IMG/VR virus record: IMGVR_UViG_3300034106_000911
Location: 1-33,112 of that record
Origin: a virus
Length of the DNA: 33,112 nt
Direction: 5' to 3' (one strand)
A program made the translations under genes and the position numbers. Positions 13,060-20,572 of this stretch are shown here, piece by piece. The notes below the pieces were generated by a model. The model did no database searches, was not told the origin of the DNA, and saw only the letters and a program-made list of their open reading frames with translations. The stretch's first letter is position 1; each line of letters opens with the position of its first letter.

Positions 13060-13482
13060 GCTGTTTTGTTCCGCTCGCTACGCTTGTTCCGCAGCCTGTT
13101 CCGGGCGACGCTCGTTTTGCGGAACAACGCAAGTGCTTGATTCTAATCAGGAAAACGCGATTTTTGCGCGATTTGTTCCGCTGTTCCGCAAAAAATAAGT
13201 AAAGAACTGCCGAGACGCAGTTTTTTCGCTCGCGAGGGTCGCGCAGCCTGTTCGGCAAGTTAGGTGTGTCTGGCAGTTTATACTCTCAAAACTGCGGAAC
13301 AGCGGAACAACCCCCCCTTTTTTCTTACTTACTACTACATTTTATTTATATATAAGATAAGAACGACTACGCAAAATCAAGCACTTACGCTCATCCGAGC
13401 GACGCTCATTTCACAAGTTACGCCCAAAAGCCCGAGCATAATATAAGCGGAACAAACTCGTTTTTCCGGAACAGCGGAACAG
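13060..13482. other. Candidate replication origin with 9-mer iterons
   Basis: No credible gene occupies 12835-13619. Eleven 9-mers of the type (C/T)TGTTCC-G-(C/G) are present. Four are forward as isolated or paired copies at 13066, 13084, 13096 and 13173, with a fifth at 13181. Six are reversed at 13119, 13294, 13302, 13447, 13466 and 13474. Three tandem pairs share one base. The pair at 13173-13189 is the exact reverse complement of that at 13294-13310. A second inverted repeat (AAGTGCTTGATT at 13131-13142, its complement at 13375-13386) surrounds it. An AT-rich tract lies at about 13311-13365. Iterons beside an AT-rich unwinding zone are typical of origins; an array of repressor sites is the main alternative. 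Confidence 0.55.
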
Positions 13483-13511
13483 ACTGATAAATAAAATAGT
13501 TATATATAAGC

Positions 13512-13539
13512 TTGAATTAGTATAGTTTTCAGGTAAAAT
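13512..13539 (+). promoter_or_regulatory. Promoter for the GP88-like operon
   Basis: TTGAAT (13512-13517) and TAAAAT (13534-13539) are 16 bases apart, directly right of the iteron region and about 80 bases before the GP88-like start. The leader contains the 20-bp palindrome. Confidence 0.6.
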
Positions 13540-13585
13540 GGGGTCTCGTGTCCGCAGTTCTGTTTGTACATCACCTCAACTTATC

Positions 13586-13605
13586 GGCGTGGGAATTCCC
13601 ACGCC
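13586..13605. promoter_or_regulatory. 20-bp palindrome, copy 2, in the GP88 leader
   Basis: GGCGTGGGAATTCCCACGCC is a perfect palindrome four bases before GGAGAATCAG, the ribosome site of the next gene. It may be an operator, or an RNA hairpin that affects ribosome access. Confidence 0.65.
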
Positions 13606-13619
13606 ACGGAGAATCAGAC

Positions 13620-14432
13620 ATGGCAAGCAAATTCAAACTCCTCAACATCGACGCCAACGCCAAAACGGTGAAGGGTCAAGCCCGTGGGTACCTGACGGGC
13701 ATCCTGTACCTCTCTCCGAGCGACGCTAGCGGCACTCAACTCTGCCCCCTATCCCACGTAGCCCGTTGCGCTGCCCCATGCTTGAACCTCGCAGGGCGTG
13801 GCGGCATGGCGAAGGGTAACGCTACCTTCACCTCACCCGGCGGCCACGAACTCTCTGATAACACCGTGCAGCGCGCTCGACTGCGTCGTACAGAATTGTT
13901 CTTGGAGGACTACGACGCCTTCTTTGCGCTGCTAGTGAAAGAAATACGCATGGCCGAGCGCATGGCACAGGAACAGGGTCTCACCCTTGCCCTCCGGCTC
14001 AACGGCACGAGCGACATTCGGTGGGAGGACATACCTCTGACCGTTGACGGGCGTGGCTACTACAACATTTTCCGTGCCTTCCCACACATTCAGTTCTACG
14101 ACTACACCAAGATTCCGAACCGACGCCGTGCGCTCATCATTCCTAACTATCACCTCACATACAGTTACTCGGGTGTATCAGATTTTGCGCCGGTAGTTAT
14201 CCAAGCCCTACGTACCTACGGGGAGCGGGTCAACATGGCAGTCGTGTTCCGTGGCGACGTACCCAAGACATTCCTAGGCAGACAGGTCGTCAACGGCGAC
14301 GAATCAGATTTGCGGTTCCTAGACCCCACAGGCGTCGTGATCGCACTGAAGGCAAAGGGGAAAGCCCAGAAGGACACCTCTGGGTTCGTTGTCGATCACA
14401 TCAATAGCCCTGCCCTGTCGGCAGCGGCGTAA
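13620..14432 (+). CDS. GP88-family phage protein (270 aa)
   Basis: This protein has the features of the family Pfam calls Gene product 88, first noted in mycobacteriophages; its function is unknown. It begins MASKFKLLNIDANAKTVKGQ. Then come YLTGILYLSPSDASGTQLCP and HVARCAAPCLNLAGRGG, with three close cysteines that could bind metal. Further motifs are RRTELFLEDYDAFFALLVKE, LALRLNGTSDIRWEDIPL, HIQFYDYTKIPNRRR and HLTYSYSG. The order of Cys region, RLNGTSDI, FYDYTK and LTYS is what I used to recognise it. The frame opens at 13548, but the ATG at 13620 has GGAG eight bases before it and lies after the palindrome. It is the first gene of the operon right of the origin-like region. Confidence 0.75.
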   Translation: MASKFKLLNIDANAKTVKGQARGYLTGILYLSPSDASGTQLCPLSHVARCAAPCLNLAGRGGMAKGNATFTSPGGHELSDNTVQRARLRRTELFLEDYDAFFALLVKEIRMAERMAQEQGLTLALRLNGTSDIRWEDIPLTVDGRGYYNIFRAFPHIQFYDYTKIPNRRRALIIPNYHLTYSYSGVSDFAPVVIQALRTYGERVNMAVVFRGDVPKTFLGRQVVNGDESDLRFLDPTGVVIALKAKGKAQKDTSGFVVDHINSPALSAAA

Positions 14433-14440
14433 CTAACTAG

Positions 14441-14456
14441 CGTGGGAATTCCCACG
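14441..14456. promoter_or_regulatory. 16-bp palindrome, copy 3
   Basis: CGTGGGAATTCCCACG lies between the GP88-like gene and the 81-aa gene. The ribosome site (GGAGGAGAG) starts within one base of its right end, the same arrangement as copy 2. Confidence 0.65.
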
Positions 14457-14469
14457 GAGGAGAGTCAGT

Positions 14470-14715
14470 ATGAGTCAGGAAGAGTTTGTTTACGTGGCGA
14501 TCTATACGCACAAGCATGGCATCGACTACGCCGTGTACCGCACTGCCGAAAAAGCCTACGAGTGGGGCGAGGACATAGCGCGTACGTACTGGGAAGACTT
14601 TTACCCCGACGACCCCATGCCAGAAGAGAAGGTGATGCAAGCCTACTTCAACAGCGCAAATGCTTGGATTCATGGTGAGTGGTTCACCGTAGAACGTAAA
14701 CAAATCGAGGGCTAA
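14470..14715 (+). CDS. Small acidic protein of unknown function (81 aa)
   Basis: An 81-aa acidic protein with many Tyr, Trp and Glu residues: EEFVYVAIYTHKHGIDYAVY, then TAEKAYEWGEDIARTYWEDF, then a C-terminal GEWFTVERKQIEG. The first part looks like two beta strands followed by an amphipathic helix, a plan shared loosely with the 85-aa protein at 18866. GGAGGAG lies upstream next to palindrome copy 3. No family is recognised. Confidence 0.65.
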   Translation: MSQEEFVYVAIYTHKHGIDYAVYRTAEKAYEWGEDIARTYWEDFYPDDPMPEEKVMQAYFNSANAWIHGEWFTVERKQIEG

Positions 14716-14717
14716 AC

Positions 14718-14948
14718 GTGAGCAGCATTAATTCAGTAGGTCGATTGGTCGTGGCCGTGCGTAACGTGTACGGCAACGAGATGGTGTATCCCATAAACGA
14801 CACGGCGAAGTTGTTCGCCAAGATCGCAGGGACGAAGACACTCAAGCCCGAGACTATCTACACAGCGCAGTTGCTTGGGTTCGATGTCGAGCAAGTGATC
14901 GAAGAGACAGCGACGCTCAACTTCACAAGGGGGAAACTCAATGGCTGA
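14718..14948 (+). CDS. Small unknown protein, GTG start (76 aa)
   Basis: A 76-aa protein reading MSSINSVGRLVVAVRNVYGN, then EMVYPINDTAKLFAKIAGTK and LKPETIYTAQLLGFDVEQVI. It starts at GTG two bases after the previous stop, behind GAGGG. The C-terminal helix-rich half, with TLKPETIYTAQLLGFDVEQV, could be a small helical bundle. Unknown function. It overlaps the next gene by eight bases. Confidence 0.65.
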   Translation: MSSINSVGRLVVAVRNVYGNEMVYPINDTAKLFAKIAGTKTLKPETIYTAQLLGFDVEQVIEETATLNFTRGKLNG

Positions 14949-15207
14949 TGACGACAATGAAACGCGGGTGAAGATCGACTACATCAGATATCTAAATCAC
15001 ATACGACATCTGAACAACCACTACGCCGGTATAAGCAACATGCACGGCAGGAGCATCATCAAGCAAGGCATGGCAGAGGGCAAAAAGTTTCAAGGTAGGC
15101 GTGTCGGTCACTTGCTTGATTCAAACCTACGCCCCGAGCGACAGATCGAAGAGCAGAAGTTGCTAGAACAATTCATGCGTGAACACAACATAGGAACAGA
15201 GGAGTAG
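14941..15207 (+). CDS. Small polar unknown protein (88 aa)
   Basis: An 88-aa hydrophilic protein with many His, Arg and Asn residues (KIDYIRYLNHIRHLNNHYAG, then ISNMHGRSIIKQGMAEGKKF). It ends in an acidic, helical segment, ERQIEEQKLLEQFMREHN. It overlaps the previous gene by eight bases and is followed after four bases by the next start. Helical DNA- or protein-binding adaptor is a guess only. Confidence 0.6.
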   Translation: MADDDNETRVKIDYIRYLNHIRHLNNHYAGISNMHGRSIIKQGMAEGKKFQGRRVGHLLDSNLRPERQIEEQKLLEQFMREHNIGTEE

Positions 15208-15211
15208 CGCG

Positions 15212-15463
15212 ATGCAAGTATCAGGAGTTGAAGGGTACATATTGAAAGAAGTGTCGCGGGTCGTGAAGTACAAGAAGTACCGCATCGATCTGACGTATGA
15301 CTCGCTAACGTTGCTTGGAAGAATGCGACAGGAGAGGACGATAAAGTTTTTGACCAAGGCAGAGATATCAACGTCACCACTCATGTTTATTAAGTTTGAA
15401 GGGCAACATGCCTTGGAGTTGGCGAAGTCATACATCAATGCATACCAAAAAAGTAAAGGCTAA
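15212..15463 (+). CDS. Small unknown protein (83 aa)
   Basis: An 83-aa protein with mixed strands and helices: MQVSGVEGYILKEVSRVVKY, then KYRIDLTYDSLTLLGRM, SPLMFIKFEGQHALELAKS. GAGGAG is near the ATG. Its stop is followed by about 100 bases with the promoter of the DUF3150-AAA operon, so it is the last gene of the GP88 transcription unit. No family is recognised. Confidence 0.6.
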   Translation: MQVSGVEGYILKEVSRVVKYKKYRIDLTYDSLTLLGRMRQERTIKFLTKAEISTSPLMFIKFEGQHALELAKSYINAYQKSKG

Positions 15464-15505
15464 CCATGCAAACTGGCCGGTTCAATAATTGTTTTAAATA
15501 AAAGG

Positions 15506-15534
15506 TTGATTCATTCGTCAAGAAAAGTTATGAT
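15506..15534 (+). promoter_or_regulatory. Promoter of the DUF3150-AAA-VWA operon
   Basis: TTGATT (15506-15511) and TATGAT (15529-15534) are separated by 17 bases, directly upstream of the DUF3150-like gene. Just after it, CAGAT (15541-15545) can pair with ATCTG (15555-15559) and place the CAGGAG ribosome site in a hairpin loop. Confidence 0.65.
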
Positions 15535-15560
15535 TCTTACCAGATCACAGGAGAATCTGT

Positions 15561-16460
15561 ATGACCATCGAACTTGAAACGCCCAAGCACATTACGTCGC
15601 TGCGTACCTCTGCGATTCTCGTGGGGGTGGAGATGACAGCGTCGAACTTCACCAAGTCTGACCGTGGCATTGCGTCGCGCATCAGTCAGGAGGCAAACGC
15701 CAAGGCCAACGTCACCAAGGTAGCGCATGAGTTGCTTGCCAATGACCCGGACTTGCGACTGCTACTCAACCACAGGCAGACCGTCTATAACTTCCTCGAC
15801 TCATGGACGCTGCCGTGGATGGGCAAACTGCGACTGCTGCCATCGTCGAGCATTGAGAAGTTCCTAGCCAAGTACAACGAACTGGAGCAACAGTTCTACA
15901 CATTGCTCGACACGTTCCTCGACAAGTACGAAGACAAGATCGCAGCACAGGCATTCGTGCGCGGTGACTTCTTCAATCGTAATGATTACCCAACACTGGA
16001 GCAGGTGCGCGGTGCGTTCACGATCAAGTTGTACCACCAACCCGTGCCAGAGAATGACTTCCGAGTGCAGGTCGCCAACGACCAAGCCGCTGACTTGCAG
16101 CGCAACTTCCAGAAGCAGGTCAACGACAAGGTGCAGGAGGCACACGCTGCACTGGTGGAGAAGTTCGTCGATGTCATGCAGTCGCTGTCGCACTGCTGCG
16201 ATGTCGAGGAGGTCACGGGCAAGGACGGCGAGATCAAGATTCGTCGCCGCAAAATCTACGACTCGACTGTCGAGAAGGCGATGGACTTGTGCGAAACACT
16301 AGAAGCGTTCAACCCAATGGGTGACGAGCGGCTCGACAAGGCTCGTGAAGAACTATTCGATACGTTGCGTACAGTCGATGCCACTACGTTGCGTGAGTCA
16401 GATTCTGCGCGATCCCGTGTCAAGGCAGATGTCGATTCCATATTGTCGAAATTCTGTTAA
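15561..16460 (+). CDS. DUF3150-like protein (299 aa)
   Basis: A 299-aa helical protein with the build of DUF3150 members, which are usually encoded just before a MoxR-type ATPase in phages and some bacterial elements. Key segments are MTASNFTKSDRGIASRISQE, then LLNHRQTVYNFLDSWTLPWM, a long helix (LEQQFYTLLDTFLDKYEDKI), RGDFFNRNDYPTLEQVRGAF and EKFVDVMQSLSHCCDVEE. The C-terminal part is a further helix set. No catalytic motif is seen. Inferred role: adaptor or substrate-recognition partner of the ATPase. It has its own promoter and an ACAGGAGAATC leader and is 41 bases before the ATPase gene. Confidence 0.72.
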   Translation: MTIELETPKHITSLRTSAILVGVEMTASNFTKSDRGIASRISQEANAKANVTKVAHELLANDPDLRLLLNHRQTVYNFLDSWTLPWMGKLRLLPSSSIEKFLAKYNELEQQFYTLLDTFLDKYEDKIAAQAFVRGDFFNRNDYPTLEQVRGAFTIKLYHQPVPENDFRVQVANDQAADLQRNFQKQVNDKVQEAHAALVEKFVDVMQSLSHCCDVEEVTGKDGEIKIRRRKIYDSTVEKAMDLCETLEAFNPMGDERLDKAREELFDTLRTVDATTLRESDSARSRVKADVDSILSKFC

Positions 16461-16501
16461 TTGGACTTTTTGTACTCATCAGAGAATCAGGAGTAATAGT
16501 T

Positions 16502-17623
16502 ATGACTACTACAAACGTTGACGTTCATTCCCTCCCCGTGTCCCTGTCCGAGGCGTTGCAGATGATCCTGCTGTACGGCAGTGAGATCACCCTGCTGATG
16601 GATGGTGAGACGGGTATCGGCAAGTCGTCCTTGCTACCGGCGATTGCCAAGAAGCACGGCGATCAGTGGCGTAAGCCCGGTCAGTACTTTGCGACTGACA
16701 AGTACAACTATCTCTACATCGACTGCACCACTGAAGAGATCGGTGATCGCAAGATGAAGATTCCCGTGCATGCCACGAAGAAGTTGGAGGACTACCTCGC
16801 CGCCGAGTGGCGGCTCGACGAGGGCAAGCCGCTTGTCCTCATGCTTGACGAGTTCAAGAAGTGTCCCAAGGCATTGCAGGTGCTGTGGTCACGGCTCATG
16901 CAGGAGCGCACCATCGGCAACGTGCCGCTGCCCGAGGGGTCAATCGTGTTTGGTACGTCCAACCTTGCGTCAGACGGACTGGGCGACATCATCAAGGCAC
17001 ACGAGGCTAACCGTGTGATGCGTGTCCATGTACGCAAGTCGAACTCAAAAGAGATGTACAAGTACGCTGCCGAGCAGGGCGTCGAGCAAGTGTTGCTTGC
17101 GTGGATCGCCTCGACCAAGCAAGCGTTCGCGTCGTACCTCGACGGCAACCAAGACAGCAACCCTTACATCTTCCATCCTAATCGTTCTGGTCAATGCGTT
17201 ACGCCGCGCTCCACCATGCGTTGCAATTACGTGCTACAGAAGCGACACCTTGTGCCGGAGCACATCACGCACACGGCACTGGCCGGACTGATTGGTCGTG
17301 CAGGTGCGGACAGCCTCATGGCCTGTGTCAACCTCGACGACAAGGTGATGAAGACCGAGCAGGTGATCAAGGCTCCGACTGCTGTACCTGTTCCAGATGA
17401 TGCGCTTGCTTTGATCCTGATGATGATTCACGGCGCGGCCGACGTTGAGACACAGGACGAGGTCGATGCGTTCATGCAGTTCGTGGATCGTGTGCCGTCG
17501 AGCGAGGTGCAGTCGATCTTCTTCCACATGCTTGTGACTTCCAACAATCCACAGAAGGTCATCTTGGTTCGCAACAACAAGCGATTGACCCAGTGGCGTA
17601 CTGACAACTACGAGTTGATCTAA
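16502..17623 (+). CDS. MoxR-type AAA+ ATPase (373 aa)
   Basis: A single AAA+ domain of the MoxR/AAA_5 type. It shows Walker A MDGETGIGKSS (GETGIGKS at 35-42), Walker B PLVLMLDEFKKCP (about 111-122), and a sensor-1 region, IVFGTSNLASDGLGD (148-162), with HEANRVMRVHVRKS (about 167-180) holding the likely arginine finger. A helical C-terminal lid domain follows (to 373). MoxR ATPases form rings that remodel proteins together with VWA-domain partners, as in RavA-ViaA and CbbQ-CbbO. Here the next gene encodes such a VWA protein, which supports the pairing. GGAGTAATAGTT precedes the ATG. Phage targets are unknown. Confidence 0.85.
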   Translation: MTTTNVDVHSLPVSLSEALQMILLYGSEITLLMDGETGIGKSSLLPAIAKKHGDQWRKPGQYFATDKYNYLYIDCTTEEIGDRKMKIPVHATKKLEDYLAAEWRLDEGKPLVLMLDEFKKCPKALQVLWSRLMQERTIGNVPLPEGSIVFGTSNLASDGLGDIIKAHEANRVMRVHVRKSNSKEMYKYAAEQGVEQVLLAWIASTKQAFASYLDGNQDSNPYIFHPNRSGQCVTPRSTMRCNYVLQKRHLVPEHITHTALAGLIGRAGADSLMACVNLDDKVMKTEQVIKAPTAVPVPDDALALILMMIHGAADVETQDEVDAFMQFVDRVPSSEVQSIFFHMLVTSNNPQKVILVRNNKRLTQWRTDNYELI

Positions 17624-17636
17624 TAGGAGTATTCAC

Positions 17637-18866
17637 ATGGATACAGCAATGAAGATCAAGAAGGCCAAGAGCCGCTTGATGCGACACGTTGAGACCCGGC
17701 ACATGGCGGGTATCTTTGTGAGTGGCAAGGTCGAGATATGCGACAACCTTCCTACCGCATGCACTGATGGGTGGAACGAGAAGTATGGTCGCAAGTTCAC
17801 TGACGGGCTGACCATTGCAGAGGCCACGGGTGTGGTACTGCACGAGGGACTGCACAAGTATGCGAAGCACATCCCTCGCTTCCGTAAGTTGATGAAGACT
17901 GACGGACGCATGATCAATGCAGCGATGGACTACGCGATCAACGACATCATTCATAACTTGAAAGACAAGACGTTGGCCGTGCTGCCCGAGCCGCATCTGT
18001 ACAACCCCATGTTCAGGAATTGGTCTGTCCTTGAGATATACGAGTTCTTGAAGACAGGTCGAGACAAGGACGGCAACAAGCGTGGCGATCCCAAAGAGAA
18101 CCGTGATGGTGTCAACGTTGGCGGTAGTCAGTACGACACCGAGTCGATGGATGAGCACAGCGCGGAGAGCATCACGGGCGAGGAACTCAGCGAAGCAGAG
18201 GCAGAGCAGATCGCCAAGAAGATCGACGATGCGATCAAGCAGGGCGCGATCATTGCCGGTGCGATGGGGCTTGACCTGCCCCGTGCGTTGACTGAATCGT
18301 TAGACCCGGTGGTCGATTGGACTGCGGAGTTGTATGACTTTGCTAGCAACAACGTGCGCGGTGCTGACGAGTACAGTTTCCAACGATACAACCGACGCCG
18401 GATCGCTGACGATATCTACATGCCGACGATGTACAAGGACACCATCAGCGAAGTGTTGATCATGCCGGATGCGTCCGGATCGATTGACCAACGTGCGATG
18501 AATGCGTGGGCAGCGGAGATCGCCAACGTGTGCGAGGTGATGCAGCCTGATCTGGTGCGTGTGTTGTGGTGGGACACGCAGGTGCATGCCGAGCAGGTGT
18601 TTGAGCCGGGTCAGTTCGATCAGATTCGTGACCTGCTCACGCCCCGTGGCGGTGGTGGTACGGAGGTCTCGTGCCTCAGTCGCTACATCAATGATAAGAA
18701 TATTACGGCAGACTGTGCCATCGTGTTGACGGACGGTTACGTCGAGCCTCAAGTGAAGTGGGACATCGACATCCCGACGCTGTGGATGGTGACGGAGAGT
18801 CGTATGTTTCGTCCCCCGGTGGGACGCATGGTGAAGATCGATAACCTTGGAAAGGAGAATCAGTGA
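17637..18866 (+). CDS. Zincin-like and VWA-domain protein, MoxR partner (409 aa)
   Basis: A two-part protein. The N-terminal half resembles the DUF2201 metallopeptidase-like domain: EATGVVLHEGLHKYAKHIPR contains HEGLH (69-73), an HExxH zinc site, followed by MINAAMDYAINDII (about 92-105), which may hold the third ligand. A charged linker (about 140-200) leads into a VWA domain with DASGS (278-282), GGGGTE (338-343) and LTDG (364-367), the three parts of a MIDAS metal site. VWA proteins with MoxR ATPases act as chaperone pairs. The HExxH suggests protease or structural zinc; activity is not shown. AGGAG lies before the ATG, 13 bases after the ATPase stop. Its stop overlaps the next start (TGATG). 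Confidence 0.82.
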   Translation: MDTAMKIKKAKSRLMRHVETRHMAGIFVSGKVEICDNLPTACTDGWNEKYGRKFTDGLTIAEATGVVLHEGLHKYAKHIPRFRKLMKTDGRMINAAMDYAINDIIHNLKDKTLAVLPEPHLYNPMFRNWSVLEIYEFLKTGRDKDGNKRGDPKENRDGVNVGGSQYDTESMDEHSAESITGEELSEAEAEQIAKKIDDAIKQGAIIAGAMGLDLPRALTESLDPVVDWTAELYDFASNNVRGADEYSFQRYNRRRIADDIYMPTMYKDTISEVLIMPDASGSIDQRAMNAWAAEIANVCEVMQPDLVRVLWWDTQVHAEQVFEPGQFDQIRDLLTPRGGGGTEVSCLSRYINDKNITADCAIVLTDGYVEPQVKWDIDIPTLWMVTESRMFRPPVGRMVKIDNLGKENQ

Positions 18867-19123
18867 TGAGTAAGCATTACATTGCGGTGATCGAAGAGAC
18901 CAACGGTAGTTTTGAGTACAAGTCAGAGTTCTTGTTCACTACAGACGAAGACCCGTGGGTGTATGGCAAAGAGGTCGCTGCCGACTGGCGTAGTGGCAAC
19001 ACCGAGTATGACAGTAACGTGGGTGGGTTCTGGAATGAAGACACCATCATTTGTTTGGATGCTGTGAAAGAAATTCCGGCAGATGACTTTGAGGTTCTGA
19101 GTAAATACTTGTCAGTCCTTTGA
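18866..19123 (+). CDS. Small acidic protein after the VWA gene (85 aa)
   Basis: An 85-aa acidic protein, MSKHYIAVIEETNGSFEYKS, then EFLFTTDEDPWVYGKEVAAD and GGFWNEDTIICLDAVKEIPA, ending in a helix. The alternating first half suggests a small alpha-beta fold. The ATG at 18866 overlaps the VWA stop and follows GGAGAATCAG. A GTG at 18863 is less likely. Close coupling links it to the ATPase set, but no function or family is known. Confidence 0.65.
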   Translation: MSKHYIAVIEETNGSFEYKSEFLFTTDEDPWVYGKEVAADWRSGNTEYDSNVGGFWNEDTIICLDAVKEIPADDFEVLSKYLSVL

Positions 19124-19134
19124 GGAGAATCAGT

Positions 19135-20166
19135 ATGAGCGACGATATCTTTTTCCTGAACAAGTTCGACACTGAGCGACGCAACTTCCTGCGTCGTACA
19201 GAACTATTCGCATTCGCCCGTGAACTACGTGCGAGATCAAACAACAAACTGTTCTTGAGTACTGCTTCCATCGACACTTACGTTGAGAAGGGTAGGATGG
19301 TGACAGAGCATGGCATCCCTGCCATGCACATTGAGATCAAGTACCCGAACAGTCGTAAGGATCGCGAATACAACCTGGAGTCTGTGCACACTGCCGGGTT
19401 CGATTACGGGACTAACAGTCTTGCCAAGTCCAAGCAGAAAGCCTACGTGATGCGACGCATTGCTACGGTGCGCGAACCGTTGCGATCATTCCATGTCGCC
19501 ATCAAGCAGGGCGATGACGAGTGGTTCCACAACGTCATCCTGAGATTGGTGAATCGATACATGGGTAGATTGTTGGAGCAACACCGGGTCGAGTCACGCT
19601 TCACGCCTAACTTTCATAACACAACACAGGAGTGGTTGCTGCGTGTACTGGGTGGCTACTCGCACCGCGCTGACTTCCCGGCTAGTGTCGAGAACGAAGT
19701 CGCTACCAAGTTGGCAGAGTACGAGAACCGTAATAACTTTCTAAAGCAAGTCCATGCGCTGACTGGTGTGATGTTTGACCGAGCCGAGAAGTGGCTTGTT
19801 GGACGTATACCTGACGGCTACGTCGTGGCGGCGTTCGACCCACGTGCTCTTGTGCGGTACATATCCGAGGCGGCAATTGAAGGGAACACTTACCTTGGCA
19901 TCAATCACAGCCACATCCCGTTCACTGTCAAGCCGCAGCCGTACCTGAGTCTGGATGATGTGCCGTCTGACATTCGCGATGACATGATGTCGGCTCTGCA
20001 CTTGCAACGTGTGATGCGCGAGTCTGCACACCCCGAGATAACTGGTATCGACTCCGACAAGATCTTTGCCAAAACGTCTGCGTTTTACATGTCGAACGAG
20101 GGAGGGTGGATGACGTACGGTTATCAGCACCGTCCCCTGCAATGGATCATTGCGGATAAGGGTTAA
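19135..20166 (+). CDS. Unknown protein of the ATPase operon (343 aa)
   Basis: A 343-aa protein that I cannot assign. It begins MSDDIFFLNKFDTERRNFLR and is rich in basic and aromatic residues. Segments include IPAMHIEIKYPNSRKDREYN, ESVHTAGFDYGTNSLAKSKQ, VRALVRYISEAAIEG-like helices (the actual text is DPRALVRYISEAAIEG), and a C-terminal MSNEGGWMTYGYQHRPLQWI. No P-loop, HTH or nuclease motif is evident. It starts 11 bases after the previous stop behind GAGGAGAATCAG. Because it follows the AAA-VWA pair so closely, it may be a substrate or effector of that machine; this is inference from position. Confidence 0.68.
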   Translation: MSDDIFFLNKFDTERRNFLRRTELFAFARELRARSNNKLFLSTASIDTYVEKGRMVTEHGIPAMHIEIKYPNSRKDREYNLESVHTAGFDYGTNSLAKSKQKAYVMRRIATVREPLRSFHVAIKQGDDEWFHNVILRLVNRYMGRLLEQHRVESRFTPNFHNTTQEWLLRVLGGYSHRADFPASVENEVATKLAEYENRNNFLKQVHALTGVMFDRAEKWLVGRIPDGYVVAAFDPRALVRYISEAAIEGNTYLGINHSHIPFTVKPQPYLSLDDVPSDIRDDMMSALHLQRVMRESAHPEITGIDSDKIFAKTSAFYMSNEGGWMTYGYQHRPLQWIIADKG

Positions 20167-20170
20167 CACT

Positions 20171-20572
20171 ATGTATACCTACAGTACTACCCCGATCAAG
20201 TTGCAGCATGATGAGTTGTGGTCTGTCTGCGTAGTGCGTGACACCACACAAAACCCAGAGATATATCGGGTGTACGTGGGCGATAACATGTTGCGGATGT
20301 TCGATGTTAAAACTCTACCCGATACGATCAAAGAGAAGTTGGCAATGGTTCATGGGTTGGGTATCGACGAGCGAGTTATCGCTCCAATGAATATAGCGTG
20401 GGAGTTAAATCCTCCCGATCATTACCCACGAGAGTACATAAATATTGGATGGTTCGTTGCCAATAGTAATGCAACTAACATATACTATTATCAAGTGGTG
20501 CTTTCGTTTGAAGAACTATCCGTCATACGTGGGATGAAACTAACGTTTCCACAACAGAGGGAAGTCGCATGA
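20171..20572 (+). CDS. Unknown small protein (133 aa)
   Basis: A 133-aa protein, MYTYSTTPIKLQHDELWSVC, then VVRDTTQNPEIYRVYVGDNM and YINIGWFVANSNATNIYYYQ. It looks like a compact alpha-beta domain with several aromatic strands. The frame opens at a TTG at 20150, but the ATG at 20171, four bases after the preceding stop and behind AAGGG, is better. It is unrecognised and overlaps the next small gene by four bases (ATGA). Confidence 0.62.
   Translation: MYTYSTTPIKLQHDELWSVCVVRDTTQNPEIYRVYVGDNMLRMFDVKTLPDTIKEKLAMVHGLGIDERVIAPMNIAWELNPPDHYPREYINIGWFVANSNATNIYYYQVVLSFEELSVIRGMKLTFPQQREVA

Noticed and set aside
13034-13258. Minus-strand open frame of 74 aa
   Set aside because: It is made of the repeated TGTTCCG elements, has no ribosome site, and its composition (many Arg, Cys and Ser) is that of a chance frame in repeat DNA.
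13264-13446. Plus-strand open frame of 60 aa
   Set aside because: It crosses the iterons and the AT-rich tract, lacks a ribosome site and shows no conserved-looking segment.
12973-13482. CRISPR array
   Set aside because: The 27-nt repeat has only two copies and the 9-mers are irregularly spaced in both orientations; there are no regular spacers and no cas genes. The Cas4-like nuclease at 26161 is a common phage replication gene.
15464-15500. Terminator after the 83-aa gene
   Set aside because: AACTGG/CCGGTT leaves no room for a loop unless only three or four pairs form, and the T-run is broken; the signal is too weak.
17559-18158. Minus-strand open frame of 199 aa
   Set aside because: It is antisense to the ATPase and VWA genes, whose catalytic motifs are clear.
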